DNA of 38,966 nt from Vibrio rumoiensis 1S-45 (GTDB lineage: Bacteria; Pseudomonadota; Gammaproteobacteria; Enterobacterales; Vibrionaceae), in NCBI RefSeq assembly GCF_000286955.2, contig NZ_AJYK02000071.1, positions 1 through 38,966 of the forward strand, written 5' to 3'. Shown here one piece after another: positions 27,534 through 38,946 of the stretch. Each line of letters opens with the position of its first letter. Position 1 is the stretch's first letter. Below the pieces are notes generated by a model. The model worked only from the letters and a program-made list of their open reading frames with translations. It was not told the origin of the DNA and did not search any database. Position numbers and translations under genes: made by a program.

Positions 27534-28939
27534 GCGTAGTTCTCCTTCAAAGCAGCGACGACTAGACTCATGCGGGAGCTGTTTGCTCCTTTAATCAGTA
27601 AAGTATGTTTATTTTCTGCTTGGGTATCTTGTAATGAATTAGATAAATGCTGCTTAATGAAACTGATCATAGCCTCATGAGTATCAAAATGTTGTGCAAT
27701 ACTGCCAGAAGTGTGCGCGTTAGCGTAAAGCTGGCTGATAATCGCTGTATCCTCGCCAAAAGTGAGCACATAGTCAAAATTAAATTGTGCCGTATGTTGA
27801 CCAACTTCATAGTGAAGTGCTTGGCTCTCTTCACCAAGCTCTGCCATATAACCCAAAATAAACCAGCGCTTACCTACATAATTTGCCAATAAATCCGCCG
27901 CTGCTTTCATTGCAGGTACGCTAGCGTTATAGCTGTCATCAATTAAACGTATATTATTGGTTAAATCGATGGCTTCCACGCGACCTTTCACATTATGAGC
28001 CACTTGTAAGCCTGAAACAATTTCATCTAAGGTCGCCCCGGCTTGAACCGCCATAGCAGAAGCCGCAAGTGCATTACTAATATTATGCTTGCCAATCATA
28101 GGTAAGCACACTGTTTTCTTTCCAAGTGGCGACACTAAAGTAAAGCTGGCTTGCCCTTGATGATTAACTTGAATATCTTGAGAAAAATAATCTGCGTTAG
28201 GATCTACAACAGAGAATGTAACAACGCACTTATCCGCTAATGTCTCTTCCCAAAACGTCATACCATTGCTATCTAAGTTGATAACCGCAGTTCCACCTTG
28301 TGGCAGTCCTTGAAAAATCTCGCCTTTGGCTTGTGCAACGCCCTCAATCGAACCAAAACCTTCCAAGTGTGATTCGCCAATATTATTAACTAACGCAATA
28401 CTTGGGCGGACCAACTCAGTCGTATAAGCAATCTCACCAAGATGATTCGCACCAAGCTCAATGACCGCAAACTCATCATCCAGTTGGCTGCGCAATAATG
28501 TCAAAGGAACACCAATTTCATTATTAAAGTTACCCGCAGTGGACAGCACTTGGCCTTTTTGATTCAAAATTGCCGCTAGCATTTCTTTTACGGTGGTTTT
28601 TCCACAGCTTCCTGTTAGCGCCAACGTCATTGCTTTAGATTGTTGATGCACCCATTGGGCTAATTTCCCTAATGCTTTTTGTGTGTCATCCACCAGCACT
28701 TGGCTGATGTCTAATGGTAAGTGTTTAGAAACTAATAATGCCGAAGCACCTTGTTCAAGCGCTTGCTGACAAAAATCATGCGCATCAAATCGCTCACCAA
28801 TTAAAGCGATAAATAACGCGCCAGATTCAACTTGTCTTGTATCGGTTGTGACCGATGAAATCTCAATATTCTCGCCACTGAGCTTTCCACCGGTGATCTC
28901 AGCTAATTGCTGAAGAGAAAAAGGGATCATACTGTTCAT
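27530..28939 (-). CDS. murF: UDP-MurNAc-tripeptide--D-alanyl-D-alanine ligase MurF
   Basis: Adds D-Ala-D-Ala to the UDP-MurNAc tripeptide. The ATP loop is [12 protein letters not shown]. The family motifs [25 protein letters not shown] and [14 protein letters not shown] are all present. As written from the ATG at 28939 it has 469 residues and overlaps murE by 4 bases (ATGA). The fourth codon is also ATG (28930) and has an AGG at a better distance, so 466 residues is equally likely. It relies on D-Ala-D-Ala made by a ddl gene outside this window. Confidence 0.96.
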   Translation of the reverse strand: MNSMIPFSLQQLAEITGGKLSGENIEISSVTTDTRQVESGALFIALIGERFDAHDFCQQALEQGASALLVSKHLPLDISQVLVDDTQKALGKLAQWVHQQSKAMTLALTGSCGKTTVKEMLAAILNQKGQVLSTAGNFNNEIGVPLTLLRSQLDDEFAVIELGANHLGEIAYTTELVRPSIALVNNIGESHLEGFGSIEGVAQAKGEIFQGLPQGGTAVINLDSNGMTFWEETLADKCVVTFSVVDPNADYFSQDIQVNHQGQASFTLVSPLGKKTVCLPMIGKHNISNALAASAMAVQAGATLDEIVSGLQVAHNVKGRVEAIDLTNNIRLIDDSYNASVPAMKAAADLLANYVGKRWFILGYMAELGEESQALHYEVGQHTAQFNFDYVLTFGEDTAIISQLYANAHTSGSIAQHFDTHEAMISFIKQHLSNSLQDTQAENKHTLLIKGANSSRMSLVVAALKENYA

Positions 28940-30426
28940 CCTAATAAAGCTTGAGCGGTTTCGCGATCAGAATAATGCAACTTTTGATCGGCTATGATTT
29001 GATAGTCTTCGTGTCCTTTACCCGCTAATAAAATAATATCGTGTTCACCTGCGTGTTGTAGCGCATATTCACAGGCTTGAAATCTTGAATGAATCACATG
29101 CAATCGTTCAGGATGTTTTGGTCCCGCAAGCATATCCGCCACAATAAGCTTGGGATCTTCACTACGCGGGTTGTCATCGGTAATAATGGACTCATCGGCA
29201 AGGCGCTCTGAAATCTCTGCCATCATTGGGCGCTTACCTGAGTCTCGATCGCCACCACAACCAAAAATAGACCATAGTTTACCTTTGCAATGAACACGCA
29301 ATGCAAGCAAAGCTTTTTCTAGAGCATCAGGAGTATGTGCATAATCGACAACAATTTTGGCTTTTACACCTTGAGCTTGTGCTGATTGAAAGAGTTCCAT
29401 ACGACCAATGACTGGGGTGAGCTTATCAGCAACTGCAACCAAATCATTTAACGTGAAATTAAGGCTTAATAAAGTCGCTAATGCCACCATGACATTGCTT
29501 GCGTTAAACGCACCAATCAGTGGTGTTTGTAATTTTGCTTGCCCCCAAGCGCCATCCAATTCAATCTGAATACCCGCTTCAGAATAAGTGACTTGCTTTG
29601 CCCAGATAGCTATTTGGTTGGTTTTTAAATCAAAAGGAGAAAGCGATGCGGCGACAGCGTCTGGCAACATCTCTAACCATTGCTGACCAATAGGATCATC
29701 ACGATTAATAATACGATGTTGGCAATCGTGCTGAGTAAATAAGCTCAGTTTTGCGTTAGCATATGCTTCCATACTGCCATGATAATCAAGATGATCTCGG
29801 CTTAAGTTGGTAAAAGCGGCGGCGGCAAAACATAAGGTTTTAACTCGGCCTTGAACCAAACCATGAGAGGAAATTTCTAACGCAGTGAAATCAGCGCCTT
29901 TTTGATTTAACGCGCTCAGTGTTTGCTGTATTTCAATCGCATTACCTGTGGTATTGACCGCCGGTTGTAAATCATTTAAAAACCCATTTCCAGTCGTCCC
30001 CATGACAGCGGCTTTACGGCCTACTAGGTCGATCCATTGAGCAATCAATTGAGAAATAGTGGTTTTACCATTAGTACCAGTGATGCCAATAAGCTTCATG
30101 GGGGAGTGTTGATACAACTGCTGAGCTAATGCAGAAAGTTGTTGGCCGATCTCTTCAACATAAACCACTGCCACGTTGTTTTTAACATCAACAAAGCCAT
30201 GTGGGTGTATATCATCAGCATCCGCGATAACACCTGCCGCCCCTAATGAAATGGCTGCATCAATAAATCGACGACCGTCAATCTCATGCCCTTGAATGGC
30301 CACAAAAATATCACCCGATGAAATTTGTCGACTATCTAGTTGCAACTGATTCACCATGACATCTTGGGATGCCGAAAGAACCACTTCAACCCAAGGTTGC
30401 AGTAAACGCGTTAAAGTCAGTGTCAT
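28936..30426 (-). CDS. murE: UDP-MurNAc-L-Ala-D-Glu--meso-diaminopimelate ligase MurE
   Basis: Adds the third stem residue. The ATP loop [11 protein letters not shown] is present, and the substrate-specificity motif DNPRSEDP shows meso-diaminopimelate rather than lysine, as expected for a Gram-negative cell. The motifs [18 protein letters not shown] and [14 protein letters not shown] (carrying the Mur family His and Asp) are intact. 496 residues. It lies 5 bp after ftsI and overlaps murF by 4 bp. Confidence 0.97.
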   Translation of the reverse strand: MTLTLTRLLQPWVEVVLSASQDVMVNQLQLDSRQISSGDIFVAIQGHEIDGRRFIDAAISLGAAGVIADADDIHPHGFVDVKNNVAVVYVEEIGQQLSALAQQLYQHSPMKLIGITGTNGKTTISQLIAQWIDLVGRKAAVMGTTGNGFLNDLQPAVNTTGNAIEIQQTLSALNQKGADFTALEISSHGLVQGRVKTLCFAAAAFTNLSRDHLDYHGSMEAYANAKLSLFTQHDCQHRIINRDDPIGQQWLEMLPDAVAASLSPFDLKTNQIAIWAKQVTYSEAGIQIELDGAWGQAKLQTPLIGAFNASNVMVALATLLSLNFTLNDLVAVADKLTPVIGRMELFQSAQAQGVKAKIVVDYAHTPDALEKALLALRVHCKGKLWSIFGCGGDRDSGKRPMMAEISERLADESIITDDNPRSEDPKLIVADMLAGPKHPERLHVIHSRFQACEYALQHAGEHDIILLAGKGHEDYQIIADQKLHYSDRETAQALLG

Positions 30427-30431
30427 CTTAA

Positions 30432-32189
30432 TTACTCGCCTTTCTCTGATTCTGGAGTGGCATCAGGTGTCACATTTAAAATTTGTAATGCGCCTTTCAT
30501 TATTTCAGCAAAAACAGGACCAGCAACGGAGCCACCGTAAAATTGATCACCTTGCGGCTCATTAACCACAACCACTAAAGCCAAACGAGGATCGCTGATC
30601 GGTGCTAAGCCTGCGGTCAATGCAACGTATTGATCACTATATCCACCAGCTTTTGCTTTTCTCGATGTACCCGTTTTAGCCCCAACACGAAAACCAGGTA
30701 CTCTTGCTGATCTTGCAGTACCTCCTTTGTGCGTAACTTGTTCCAGCATGTTAATCACTTTTCTTGATGCGTCAGCATCAGCAGCGCGGAATGAACGACC
30801 AGATTTACTGCCTTTTAACAAGTGCAATGGCATATTCACCCCCATATTACCTAATGTTGCATACGCATGTGCCAGTTGCAGTGGCGTGACCGAAATACCA
30901 TAGCCAAAGGCTAGTGTAGATTGCTCAAAAGGAGACCAACGGCGACGATCTGGGAAAATACCAGTCACCTCACCCGTGAGTTGAATACCGGAAACATTAC
31001 CAAAACCAACCCCACTGTACATACCAAGCACATCTTTTACGTCCATTTTCAGTGCAATAGTCGCAACGCCAACGTTACTCGATTTTTTTAAAATAGTGGT
31101 TAAATCGGCTTTTCCCGCTGGCTCTGAATCTCGTACGCGGCTTCCCCCTACGCGCATGATCCCATTACCAGTATCGATTATCGTATGGTCGTCAATCACA
31201 CCTTTATCTAAACCAGCAAGAATAACAAAAGGCTTCATAGTAGAACCGGGCTCAATTGAATCCGTTATGGCACGGTTACGCATTCTAAAGCTTTGCAACT
31301 GCTCACGGTTATTAGGATTATAAGAAGGAGCATTCACCATCGCTAAAATATCGCCACTTTTTACATCTATCAACACAGCAGTACCAGACGTAGCCCGAAA
31401 ATCGGCCACTGCTTGTTTAATCGCCCTATAGGAAATCGCTTGTAAGCGTTGGTCAATTGTTAATTGTAAAGGCTTACCTGGTTCTTGCGTTTGTAGCGAA
31501 ATATTTTCCACTACTCGACCATATCGATCTTTACGAATGGTTCTTTTACCAGCCTCTCCAGTTAACCAATTATCAAAGCTGCTTTCCAAACCTTCCAGGC
31601 CATGGCCATCAATCCCAGTCACACCAATAACATGGGCACTCACTTCTCCTGATGGATAAAAACGACGAGATTCATCTTTTAAACCTATTCCTGGCAGTTT
31701 TAATTCTCGAACATATTTTGACATGGCAGGGCTAACTTGACGTTGCAAATAGATAAAGCGCTTAGTTTTATTATTTTGGATCTTTCGCACTAAGCCTTTT
31801 TGATCTAACCCAAGCACGTTAGCAAGGGCATACCAGCGATCCAGCTCATCAAGTCCATTTTTCTTTATGATGGTCGCCGGATCGGCCCACACAGCTTGAA
31901 CAGGAACGCTCACAGCAAGTGGTTCGTTATTACGATCAGAAATAATGCCACGCGCGGTTGGAATGGCTTTCACACGAACAGAGCGCATATCCGCTTGCTG
32001 GATCAATTGATCAGGTTCAACAACTTGTATGTAAGCTGTTCTTGCGACTAAAGTCACTAATGCCAATACAATAAAACCGAGGACGAGGTTGTAACGCCAT
32101 GGGATCAATACCGGCGCGTTTTTTTCTGCCACCTTTTTATTTGGTGACTTCTTGGCTTTCACCGCTTTTCTATTTACTGGCTTCTTCAT
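30432..32189 (-). CDS. ftsI: Septal transpeptidase FtsI (penicillin-binding protein 3)
   Basis: Class B penicillin-binding protein that cross-links septal peptidoglycan. It has a basic cytoplasmic tail, one membrane anchor ([20 protein letters not shown], about 34-53), a pedestal domain and a transpeptidase domain. The catalytic motifs are visible: STMK (serine nucleophile, in EPGSTMKPF), SSN (in KKSSNVG) and KTGT (in GAKTGTSRK). 585 residues, near the 588 of E. coli. Four-base overlap with ftsL upstream. Confidence 0.97.
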   Translation of the reverse strand: MKKPVNRKAVKAKKSPNKKVAEKNAPVLIPWRYNLVLGFIVLALVTLVARTAYIQVVEPDQLIQQADMRSVRVKAIPTARGIISDRNNEPLAVSVPVQAVWADPATIIKKNGLDELDRWYALANVLGLDQKGLVRKIQNNKTKRFIYLQRQVSPAMSKYVRELKLPGIGLKDESRRFYPSGEVSAHVIGVTGIDGHGLEGLESSFDNWLTGEAGKRTIRKDRYGRVVENISLQTQEPGKPLQLTIDQRLQAISYRAIKQAVADFRATSGTAVLIDVKSGDILAMVNAPSYNPNNREQLQSFRMRNRAITDSIEPGSTMKPFVILAGLDKGVIDDHTIIDTGNGIMRVGGSRVRDSEPAGKADLTTILKKSSNVGVATIALKMDVKDVLGMYSGVGFGNVSGIQLTGEVTGIFPDRRRWSPFEQSTLAFGYGISVTPLQLAHAYATLGNMGVNMPLHLLKGSKSGRSFRAADADASRKVINMLEQVTHKGGTARSARVPGFRVGAKTGTSRKAKAGGYSDQYVALTAGLAPISDPRLALVVVVNEPQGDQFYGGSVAGPVFAEIMKGALQILNVTPDATPESEKGE

Positions 32190-32506
32190 TTAAAGTTCAC
32201 AACCACTTCTTTATCTGAATCAGGACGTTTCATATCAAGATCCTTGATTGCGATCTTTTGCACTCGAGTATGCTCTGCTAGAGAATTCTCTTCCAAAATT
32301 AAATTTCGCCATTCACTGTCTAATTTTTCACGATTTTCCAATAATTCATCACGTAACGTAATTTGATTACGAGTGTTGTACGTTGTCAAAACCACGGCAA
32401 TCGAGCTTGAAAAAATCAAGACGAGCAAAAACAAAGGAAGGCGACCAACGGAGGTGAGGTCGTTCCAAATACTGCGAATTAAGCTTGGAGGATTCGTTTC
32501 TGTCAT
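32186..32506 (-). CDS. ftsL: Cell division protein FtsL
   Basis: Small bitopic inner-membrane protein that joins FtsB and FtsQ and activates FtsWI. It has a short cytoplasmic part, one membrane segment ([20 protein letters not shown], about 19-38) and a periplasmic heptad-like coiled coil ([20 protein letters not shown]). The 106 residues fit the family. The sequence is weakly conserved in general; position between rsmH and ftsI with 4-bp overlaps on both sides makes the call firm. Confidence 0.94.
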   Translation of the reverse strand: MTETNPPSLIRSIWNDLTSVGRLPLFLLVLIFSSSIAVVLTTYNTRNQITLRDELLENREKLDSEWRNLILEENSLAEHTRVQKIAIKDLDMKRPDSDKEVVVNFK

Positions 32507-33453
32507 AACTTCTCTGCAATTCTCAACACAGAACTACGTGAACGTGTATTCATTTCCACTTCTGATTCTGACGGTTTGATCGCTTTGCTGGCTGTTTTCA
32601 TATTAGGTGAACCCAATGCTTTAATTTGATCTTCCGTCATCGGAATACCATGTGGCACTTGTGGTCCTTGGCTTTCTCTTCGCATAAAACGCTTCACCAT
32701 GCGATCTTCCAATGAATGGAAGCTAATCACCGATAAACGGCCTTCTGGTGCTAAAATGTTCATTGCACCTTTTAAGGCAAAATCAATTTCTTCTAATTCG
32801 CTATTAATATAAATTCGAATGGCTTGAAAGCTGCGTGTGGCCGCATGTTTCTTTTCTTTAAAATTCTTTGGTGCAACATCTGAAATTAACTTAGCCAATT
32901 GTCCAGTACGAGTCAGCGGTTCATTATCGACATTATCACGGTATTCAATCAAACCACGAGCAATACGACGAGCATGTTTTTCTTCGCCAAATTCACGTAA
33001 TACCCAAGTAATATCATCAAGCTCAGCTTCGGCTAGCCATTGCGCTGCAGATTGCCCTGATGTCGGATCCATTCTCATATCCAATGGGCCATCTTTCATA
33101 AAGCTAAAGCCGCGATCCGCATCATCTAATTGAGGCGAAGAAACGCCTAGATCAAACAGTACCCCATCCACTTTTCCGACTAATTCATATTGCTCAGCAT
33201 AACTTTCAATACCGGAAAATGGACCATGAATAATCGTAAAACGTGGGTCTTCAATTTTAGCCGCTTCTGCTATTGCTTGAGGGTCACGATCGATACTGTA
33301 TAAACGACCTTGAGGGCCTAGTTTCGATAAAATGACTCGACTATGACCACCACGGCCAAACGTACCATCGATATAGATGCCATCAGGTTTAATATTCAAA
33401 CCATCAATAGATTCATTGAGGAGTACAGATACATGTTGAAAGGTGTCGGTCAT
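32503..33453 (-). CDS. rsmH: 16S rRNA (cytosine(1402)-N4)-methyltransferase RsmH
   Basis: S-adenosylmethionine-dependent methyltransferase (MraW) that modifies C1402 in the ribosomal decoding centre. The SAM motif is in [12 protein letters not shown], with the catalytic region [20 protein letters not shown]. The C-terminal [19 protein letters not shown] is diagnostic. 316 residues. It is the first gene of the division cluster here; mraZ, which commonly precedes it, is absent. RsmI, which methylates the 2'-O of the same nucleotide, is encoded close by (34204-35070). Confidence 0.97.
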   Translation of the reverse strand: MTDTFQHVSVLLNESIDGLNIKPDGIYIDGTFGRGGHSRVILSKLGPQGRLYSIDRDPQAIAEAAKIEDPRFTIIHGPFSGIESYAEQYELVGKVDGVLFDLGVSSPQLDDADRGFSFMKDGPLDMRMDPTSGQSAAQWLAEAELDDITWVLREFGEEKHARRIARGLIEYRDNVDNEPLTRTGQLAKLISDVAPKNFKEKKHAATRSFQAIRIYINSELEEIDFALKGAMNILAPEGRLSVISFHSLEDRMVKRFMRRESQGPQVPHGIPMTEDQIKALGSPNMKTASKAIKPSESEVEMNTRSRSSVLRIAEKL

Positions 33454-33656
33454 AAAGGTCAGTAACTCAATTAAATGTTAAGAACTTAGGATATTCATGT
33501 AAGCCGCTCAACGCAAGAAATCAGCGGGTTTAATGCGGTTATTTCTGCCTAGTTTATGATAAATCAAACTCATTGAGTTAATTACAAGTAAAAAGGCCAT
33601 TATTTCGAGATAAATAAAACAAAAAACACAAAGCTAATTACTTTTATTAATCCAAT
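33454..33656 (-). promoter_or_regulatory. Presumed dcw cluster promoter region
   Basis: This 203-base spacer between rnpB and rsmH should hold the promoter of the mur/fts operon. The best candidate on the minus strand is TTGCGT, 17 bp, TATCCT, ending about 40 bp before the rsmH ATG; the match is only moderate. A perfect 13-base palindrome AACTCATTGAGTT lies at 33567-33579. No mraZ gene and no repeated MraZ-binding boxes (TGGGN) were seen. Confidence 0.35.
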
Positions 33657-33690
33657 AAAAAACCCACCACAGCATAACTGTGATGGGTTC
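33657..33690 (-). terminator. Terminator of rnpB
   Basis: On the minus strand the stem AACCCATCACAG / CTGTGGTGGGTT (one G-T pair) with a short loop is followed by a run of six T. It lies just after the mature 3' end of RNase P RNA. Confidence 0.92.
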
Positions 33691-33696
33691 GAATTG

Positions 33697-34128
<432 letters not shown>

Positions 34129-34136
34129 CGCGGCGG

Positions 34137-34164
34137 ATTATACGCAAACTGCCTTAGAAGACAA
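34137..34164 (-). promoter_or_regulatory. rnpB promoter
   Basis: On the minus strand: -35 TTGTCT (34159-34164), a 16-bp spacer and a perfect -10 TATAAT (34137-34142). A GC-rich discriminator (CCGCCGCG) before the start is typical of stable-RNA promoters under stringent control. The predicted start coincides with the rnpB 5' end. Confidence 0.82.
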
Positions 34165-34203
34165 GGCATTCCAACTTATGCCGAAAATTAATCCAATCAG
34201 ACT

Positions 34204-35070
34204 CTATTCTAAATTCTCTAAACCCCATTTATACAGCGCATTTTTCTTCAAGTTATGGATCTCAGCCACTAAAGCAGCGGCTTTTTTCAGCGGTAATTCT
34301 TGCACGAGAATTTTTAATGTACGTAAAGCATCATCAGGTAAAGCGTCTGCTTGCTTATCTTCGCGATAACCATGAATAAGCAGCACCATTTCACCACGTT
34401 TACGGTTAGAGTCTTCTTCTATCCATTCAACCAATTCACCGAGCGGCGCACCATGAATGGTTTCAAATGTTTTGGTTAACTCACGCGCAAGTACAACCTC
34501 TCTATCTGGCCCTAAGACTTCAAGCATGTCGGCAAGTGAATCCGTAATACGGTGAGGCGACTCATAAAAGATACACGTACGTTCTGCTTTGTAGATTTCC
34601 AACAGCTTATCTTTACGTCCTTTGCTTTTCGCTGGAAAAAAGCCTTCAAAACTAAAGCGATCGGATGGTAAACCTGAAGCGCTTAGTGCCGTAATGACGG
34701 CGCATGCCCCAGGTAAAGGCACAACTTTAACCCCGGCTTGACGACACTTTGTTACCAAATGGTATCCTGGATCACTGATTAGCGGAGTACCAGCATCTGA
34801 AACTAACGCAATGGACTCGCCAGCTAATACTTTTTCAACTAAAACTTGCGCTTTTTGCTGTTCATTATGATCATGTAATGCATAAGTCTTAGTTGCTATG
34901 CCAAAATGAGATAACAATCTACCTGTATGCCTTGTATCCTCAGCGGCGATCAGGTCAACTTGGTGTAATATATCTAATGAGCGTTGAGTAATATCACCTA
35001 AATTACCAATGGGAGTGGGTACAATGTACAAGGCGGGAAGATCTAAAAGAGCCGTTTTGTTATCTATCAT
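34204..35070 (-). CDS. rsmI: 16S rRNA (cytidine(1402)-2'-O)-methyltransferase RsmI
   Basis: Tetrapyrrole-methylase-fold enzyme that methylates the 2'-O of C1402 in 16S rRNA. The N-terminal [45 protein letters not shown] and the [21 protein letters not shown] segment are family signatures. A short C-terminal domain follows. 288 residues, as in E. coli (286). It is divergent from lpoA across 77 bp and upstream of rnpB. It works on the same nucleotide as RsmH, encoded nearby. Confidence 0.96.
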   Translation of the reverse strand: MIDNKTALLDLPALYIVPTPIGNLGDITQRSLDILHQVDLIAAEDTRHTGRLLSHFGIATKTYALHDHNEQQKAQVLVEKVLAGESIALVSDAGTPLISDPGYHLVTKCRQAGVKVVPLPGACAVITALSASGLPSDRFSFEGFFPAKSKGRKDKLLEIYKAERTCIFYESPHRITDSLADMLEVLGPDREVVLARELTKTFETIHGAPLGELVEWIEEDSNRKRGEMVLLIHGYREDKQADALPDDALRTLKILVQELPLKKAAALVAEIHNLKKNALYKWGLENLE

Positions 35071-35147
35071 TTGTTTACCATCACTTGAGCGATTAATATA
35101 GAGTCAATGTTTCACATGATCTCTTACTAACTTAAGAATAAGAACGC

Positions 35148-36953
35148 ATGAAAATTATGAATCACAATAGCCTCAGTGTATCACGCTTATTAACTTCAAT
35201 TATATTGATGTTGTTCGTCTCTGCGTGTTCTTCTCTATCATCTCAACCTGACAATCTCAATATTACTGCTCAACCGACGCTCAGCTCAAAAGCTTATGCT
35301 GATCAAGCAGCCAATAGCCAAGCACCCGCAACAACTGATTGGTTAATCATGGAACTGAAAGCTTCCGTGGTTGAAAAAGATTATACGCAAGGGCAGGCCT
35401 TGTTAAAAACGCTTGCTAAACTGCCATTATCTAATAGCCAACAAGCTGAATGGTTACTAGCACGAGCAAAAATCACTGCGGCGACCTCGGATTCAGAAAC
35501 TGCATTAAAAGGCCTAAACTTCCAAGAGCAATGGCAATTAGCGGATATTCAATGGGCAAATTATCACCAACTTCGTGCCAGTCTTTTTGAAGATATCAAA
35601 GATTACTTCAATGCTGACCGTGATTGGATTGCCTATAAAGAATTTCAAAGCCAAGCAGATACCACCACCACCGATCAGCACATCTGGGATAACCTTAATC
35701 TTTATTCTACCGATGAAATCGTTCAGTTAAAAACTCAACCAAGTGAAACTGAACTACAAGGTTGGTTATATGTGGCTACCGAAATGAAAACCAAATTGAG
35801 TGATCCAATGCAAGCACAACAAGACTTGCAATTGTGGTTCGCCAAAAACATTAGCCACCCTATCGTGACCCATACGCCTGATGACGTGCAAAGAATTTTA
35901 GATCTTGATATCACCAACCCACAAAATGTGGCGGTTCTCTTACCGTTAAATGGAAAGTATGAGAAACCAGCAAAGCTGATCCGTGATGGTTTTATTCATG
36001 CCATGACCAATGATACGGATAAAGATCCAACCTTTAAGATGACGATCTACGATACATCAACTCAAAGCCTTGACGATATTTATGCTCAACTTAAAGCTGA
36101 TAGCGTCGACTTTATTGTTGGTCCATTAATCAAAGATAATGTTGAAAAACTACAAAACATCAATAATGACAGCATCCCGATGCTGGCGTTAAACTTCCCT
36201 GATGATATCAAGCAAGGAAGCCAAGTCTGCTACCTCACTTTGTCACCAGAGCAAGAAGGTGCACAAGCCGCTAAACATCTCTTTAACAATGGCTTCAAAT
36301 ACCCATTAGTACTCGCACCAAAAGACAAGCTAGGCCAGCGAATTACGGAAGCCTTCACTACTGAATGGGCTAAATTAAGTAACACACCAACAGCAACCAG
36401 TGGGTTTGGTAGCCGTGCTGAATTACAAAAAAATGTCAAAGATGCTTTTGGCTTAACTGATAGCCAAACTCGTATTAATCAAATCCGCCAGATCACGAAT
36501 ATGGGTATGGAAACTGAAGCTCGTAGCCGTCGTGATATCGATTCGGTATACATCATTGCGACTCGTTCTGAATTAACGCTGCTGAAACCATTCATTGAAG
36601 TGGCTATCAACCCGGATGCAAAACCACCAAAACTGTTCTCAAACTCTCGCAGTAATAATGGTAAAGCCAGACAGTACCAAGATGTTTCAGGTATTGTGTT
36701 CAGCGATATTCCAATGCTCATCAATAAAGATGATTCTGCCTCTAGCGAATACGATTCATTATGGCCAAATAGCAGTAATACTGAAAAACGTTTGCATGCC
36801 CTTGGTATGGATTCATACAATCTTTTAGATGAACTACCAACCATGAAGGTTATCCAAAACTATAAATCTCAAGGTGAGACGGGGTTACTAAGCATTAATG
36901 ATCAATGCGTTGTGCAAAGAGAATTAAGCTGGGCGGAGCATGCGAGTTTTTAA
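35148..36953 (+). CDS. lpoA: Penicillin-binding protein activator LpoA (LppC family lipoprotein)
   Basis: Outer-membrane lipoprotein that reaches through the periplasm to activate the PBP1A synthase. A lipoprotein signal ends in the lipobox LFVSAC with Cys27 as the lipidation site; the next residues SS suggest outer-membrane sorting. The N-terminal third is helical (TPR-like). The C-terminal part (from NVAVLLPLNGKYEKPAKLIR, about residue 262) is the LppC periplasmic-binding-like domain. 601 residues. A second possible start is Met4. The end overlaps yraN by 14 bp. It begins the lpoA-yraN-diaA-dolP operon, conserved as in E. coli. Confidence 0.95.
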   Translation: MKIMNHNSLSVSRLLTSIILMLFVSACSSLSSQPDNLNITAQPTLSSKAYADQAANSQAPATTDWLIMELKASVVEKDYTQGQALLKTLAKLPLSNSQQAEWLLARAKITAATSDSETALKGLNFQEQWQLADIQWANYHQLRASLFEDIKDYFNADRDWIAYKEFQSQADTTTTDQHIWDNLNLYSTDEIVQLKTQPSETELQGWLYVATEMKTKLSDPMQAQQDLQLWFAKNISHPIVTHTPDDVQRILDLDITNPQNVAVLLPLNGKYEKPAKLIRDGFIHAMTNDTDKDPTFKMTIYDTSTQSLDDIYAQLKADSVDFIVGPLIKDNVEKLQNINNDSIPMLALNFPDDIKQGSQVCYLTLSPEQEGAQAAKHLFNNGFKYPLVLAPKDKLGQRITEAFTTEWAKLSNTPTATSGFGSRAELQKNVKDAFGLTDSQTRINQIRQITNMGMETEARSRRDIDSVYIIATRSELTLLKPFIEVAINPDAKPPKLFSNSRSNNGKARQYQDVSGIVFSDIPMLINKDDSASSEYDSLWPNSSNTEKRLHALGMDSYNLLDELPTMKVIQNYKSQGETGLLSINDQCVVQRELSWAEHASF

Positions 36954-37317
36954 TCGCAATAATAAACGAGAAATCGGCTCTCAATATGAAACCTTGGCGA
37001 AAGAGTATTTAAGTCGCCAAGGTCTACAATATCTTGAAAGTAATTATCACTCGCGCTTTGGCGAAATTGATTTGATCATGAGCCAAGAAAACACTCTGGT
37101 TTTTATAGAAGTAAAATATCGAAAAAGCCAGCAATTTGGCCACGCCGCTGAAATGGTTAATTACCAAAAAAGCCAGAAATTAATAAAAACAGCAATGGTA
37201 TGGCTAAAGCGACACGGTCATACTATCAATAACACCTCATTTCGGTTCGACGTCATCGCCATACACCAACAAGGTAATGATATTGAATGGATAAAGAACG
37301 CGATAACTCAAGGATAA
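36940..37317 (+). CDS. yraN: UPF0102 family protein YraN
   Basis: Small nuclease-like protein of unknown role. The residues GEIDLI (Glu42, Asp44) and FIEVKYR (Glu57, Lys59) form a PD-(D/E)xK-like active-site pattern seen throughout UPF0102, but no activity is established. 125 residues. The start lies inside the end of lpoA (14-bp overlap) and the next gene diaA begins 4 bp after its stop, so it is translated from the same transcript. Confidence 0.92.
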   Translation: MRVFNRNNKREIGSQYETLAKEYLSRQGLQYLESNYHSRFGEIDLIMSQENTLVFIEVKYRKSQQFGHAAEMVNYQKSQKLIKTAMVWLKRHGHTINNTSFRFDVIAIHQQGNDIEWIKNAITQG

Positions 37318-37911
<594 letters not shown>

Positions 37912-37916
37912 AATTT

Positions 37917-38477
37917 ATGATTTCAGCTAAGCACTACCTCGTTATTGGACTACTATCACTTAGTGGGTGTGCTAACTACTTTCAAGAAAATCAATCAACA
38001 AGCACCACTCCGGATGTGCGGAGTGGCAGCCAAATATGGCAAGAACATCAAATTACCTCCGAAGTTGCCGCATTAAATAACTCACCTCAATTTAAAGGTA
38101 AAATGCGCGTATCAGCAACAGAAGATCACAGCCGTGTCGTGCTCATGGGGCAAGCCATTAATGATGATACTCGACTCGCTGCCGCCGATTATGTCGCACA
38201 GCTTTCTGGTGTAAAGAAAGTATTTAATCAGATCAGAGTGAAGCCTATCTTAAGCTTCAATGCGATAAGCTACGACTCATGGCTCACAACCAAAGTTAAA
38301 GCAGAGCTACTGACTGAGCATCGTTTAGATGGCTTAAGCATCAAGGTGGTAACTGAGGATAAGGAAGTGTTTTTATCTGGCCTAGTCAGCGCTGAAAATG
38401 CAGAGCTCGCCTCACAGGTCGCGAGCCGAGTATCTGGTGTCAAGCATGTGGTAAAAGCTTTTACCTACACAAAATAA
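37917..38477 (+). CDS. dolP: BON-domain outer-membrane lipoprotein DolP (YraP)
   Basis: Outer-membrane lipoprotein with two BON domains that binds anionic phospholipid at division sites and supports envelope integrity in E. coli. The lipobox LSLSGC gives Cys18. BON1 covers about 45-110 (ends GVKKVFNQIRV) and BON2 about 122-186 (SWLTTKVKAELL through SRVSGVKHVVKAF). The BON2 part aligns well with E. coli DolP, while the stretch after the lipobox differs. 186 residues. It starts 5 bp after diaA and is the last gene of the operon. Confidence 0.94.
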   Translation: MISAKHYLVIGLLSLSGCANYFQENQSTSTTPDVRSGSQIWQEHQITSEVAALNNSPQFKGKMRVSATEDHSRVVLMGQAINDDTRLAAADYVAQLSGVKKVFNQIRVKPILSFNAISYDSWLTTKVKAELLTEHRLDGLSIKVVTEDKEVFLSGLVSAENAELASQVASRVSGVKHVVKAFTYTK

Positions 38478-38789
38478 TCTCATTGAGTTAGCTAAAAGTG
38501 TACTAACAACTCCCTCTTTAAAGTAAAACAAAGATTAACTTGAGTAGGTAACTACAATTATTCCAAGCTATAGGTTGAATTCAAACGCCAATCATCTAGA
38601 TATGGGATAAGTAAATCGAACGAATCTAGTCCATATTGAAGCATACTGACCTAGTTATACTTATGAATAATTAGAATATATGGAATAGAACACTATTCTA
38701 GTTAAGTTCAAATGATCATTTATGATGTTTAACGGATAAAGATTTAGCAACAATTCAAGATATGTTAATGGCTGAGTCCTTACTTAGCC
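38478..38789. other. AT-rich non-coding region after dolP
   Basis: No gene is visible in these 312 bases. A hairpin TGGAATAG-AACA-CTATTCTA lies at 38681-38700 (8-bp stem, no T-tract). A second, GGCTGAGT-CCTT-ACTTAGCC, lies at about 38770-38789 and abuts the tRNA remnant. Either may end dolP transcription weakly. The region is the junction between the lpoA-dolP operon and an oppositely oriented tRNA/rRNA operon. Confidence 0.5.
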
Positions 38790-38851
38790 CACTCCCCATG
38801 TGACAGGCCGGTTGATTCTAAACAAAAGCAAATCAATTGAACTACCACTCC
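38790..38851 (-). pseudogene. Degenerate tRNA-Asp remnant (5' half)
   Basis: The minus strand from 38851 reads GGAGTGGTAGTTCAATTGATT, then a 10-base insert, then AGAATCAACCGGCCTGTCAC (38819-38800). A normal Vibrio tRNA-Asp (from memory) is GGAGTGGTAGTTCAGTTGGTT, AGAATACCGGCCTGTCAC, so the acceptor 5' strand, D arm and anticodon loop with GTC are recognisable. The D arm is broken by the insert, and the variable, T and acceptor 3' parts are not recognisable. It cannot fold as a tRNA. It lies downstream of an intact tRNA-Asp in the same orientation, past a terminator. Confidence 0.72.
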
Positions 38852-38890
38852 GCAGTGTCTAGTCTTCTGTATTTCATTTCTTGCAGACAT

Positions 38891-38920
38891 AAAAAAACCC
38901 GATCCTTTCGAATCGGGTTT
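38891..38920 (-). terminator. Terminator of the tRNA-Asp (presumed rRNA) operon
   Basis: On the minus strand the stem AAACCCGAT / ATCGGGTTT with an 8-base loop is followed by a run of T (seven A at 38891-38897 on the plus strand). It lies 27 bp after the tRNA-Asp CCA end. It could also work weakly in the plus direction. Confidence 0.9.
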
Positions 38921-38946
38921 CTTACTCTTTATTCAAGAGATGTAAG

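Noticed and set aside
38792..38806. CTCCCCATGTGA on the plus strand as a fragment of 5S rRNA
   Set aside because: It matches 12 bases of the conserved 3' part of Vibrio 5S rRNA, but flanking bases do not, and it overlaps the tRNA remnant on the other strand. Probably chance, though a junction at the shared GTGA is possible.
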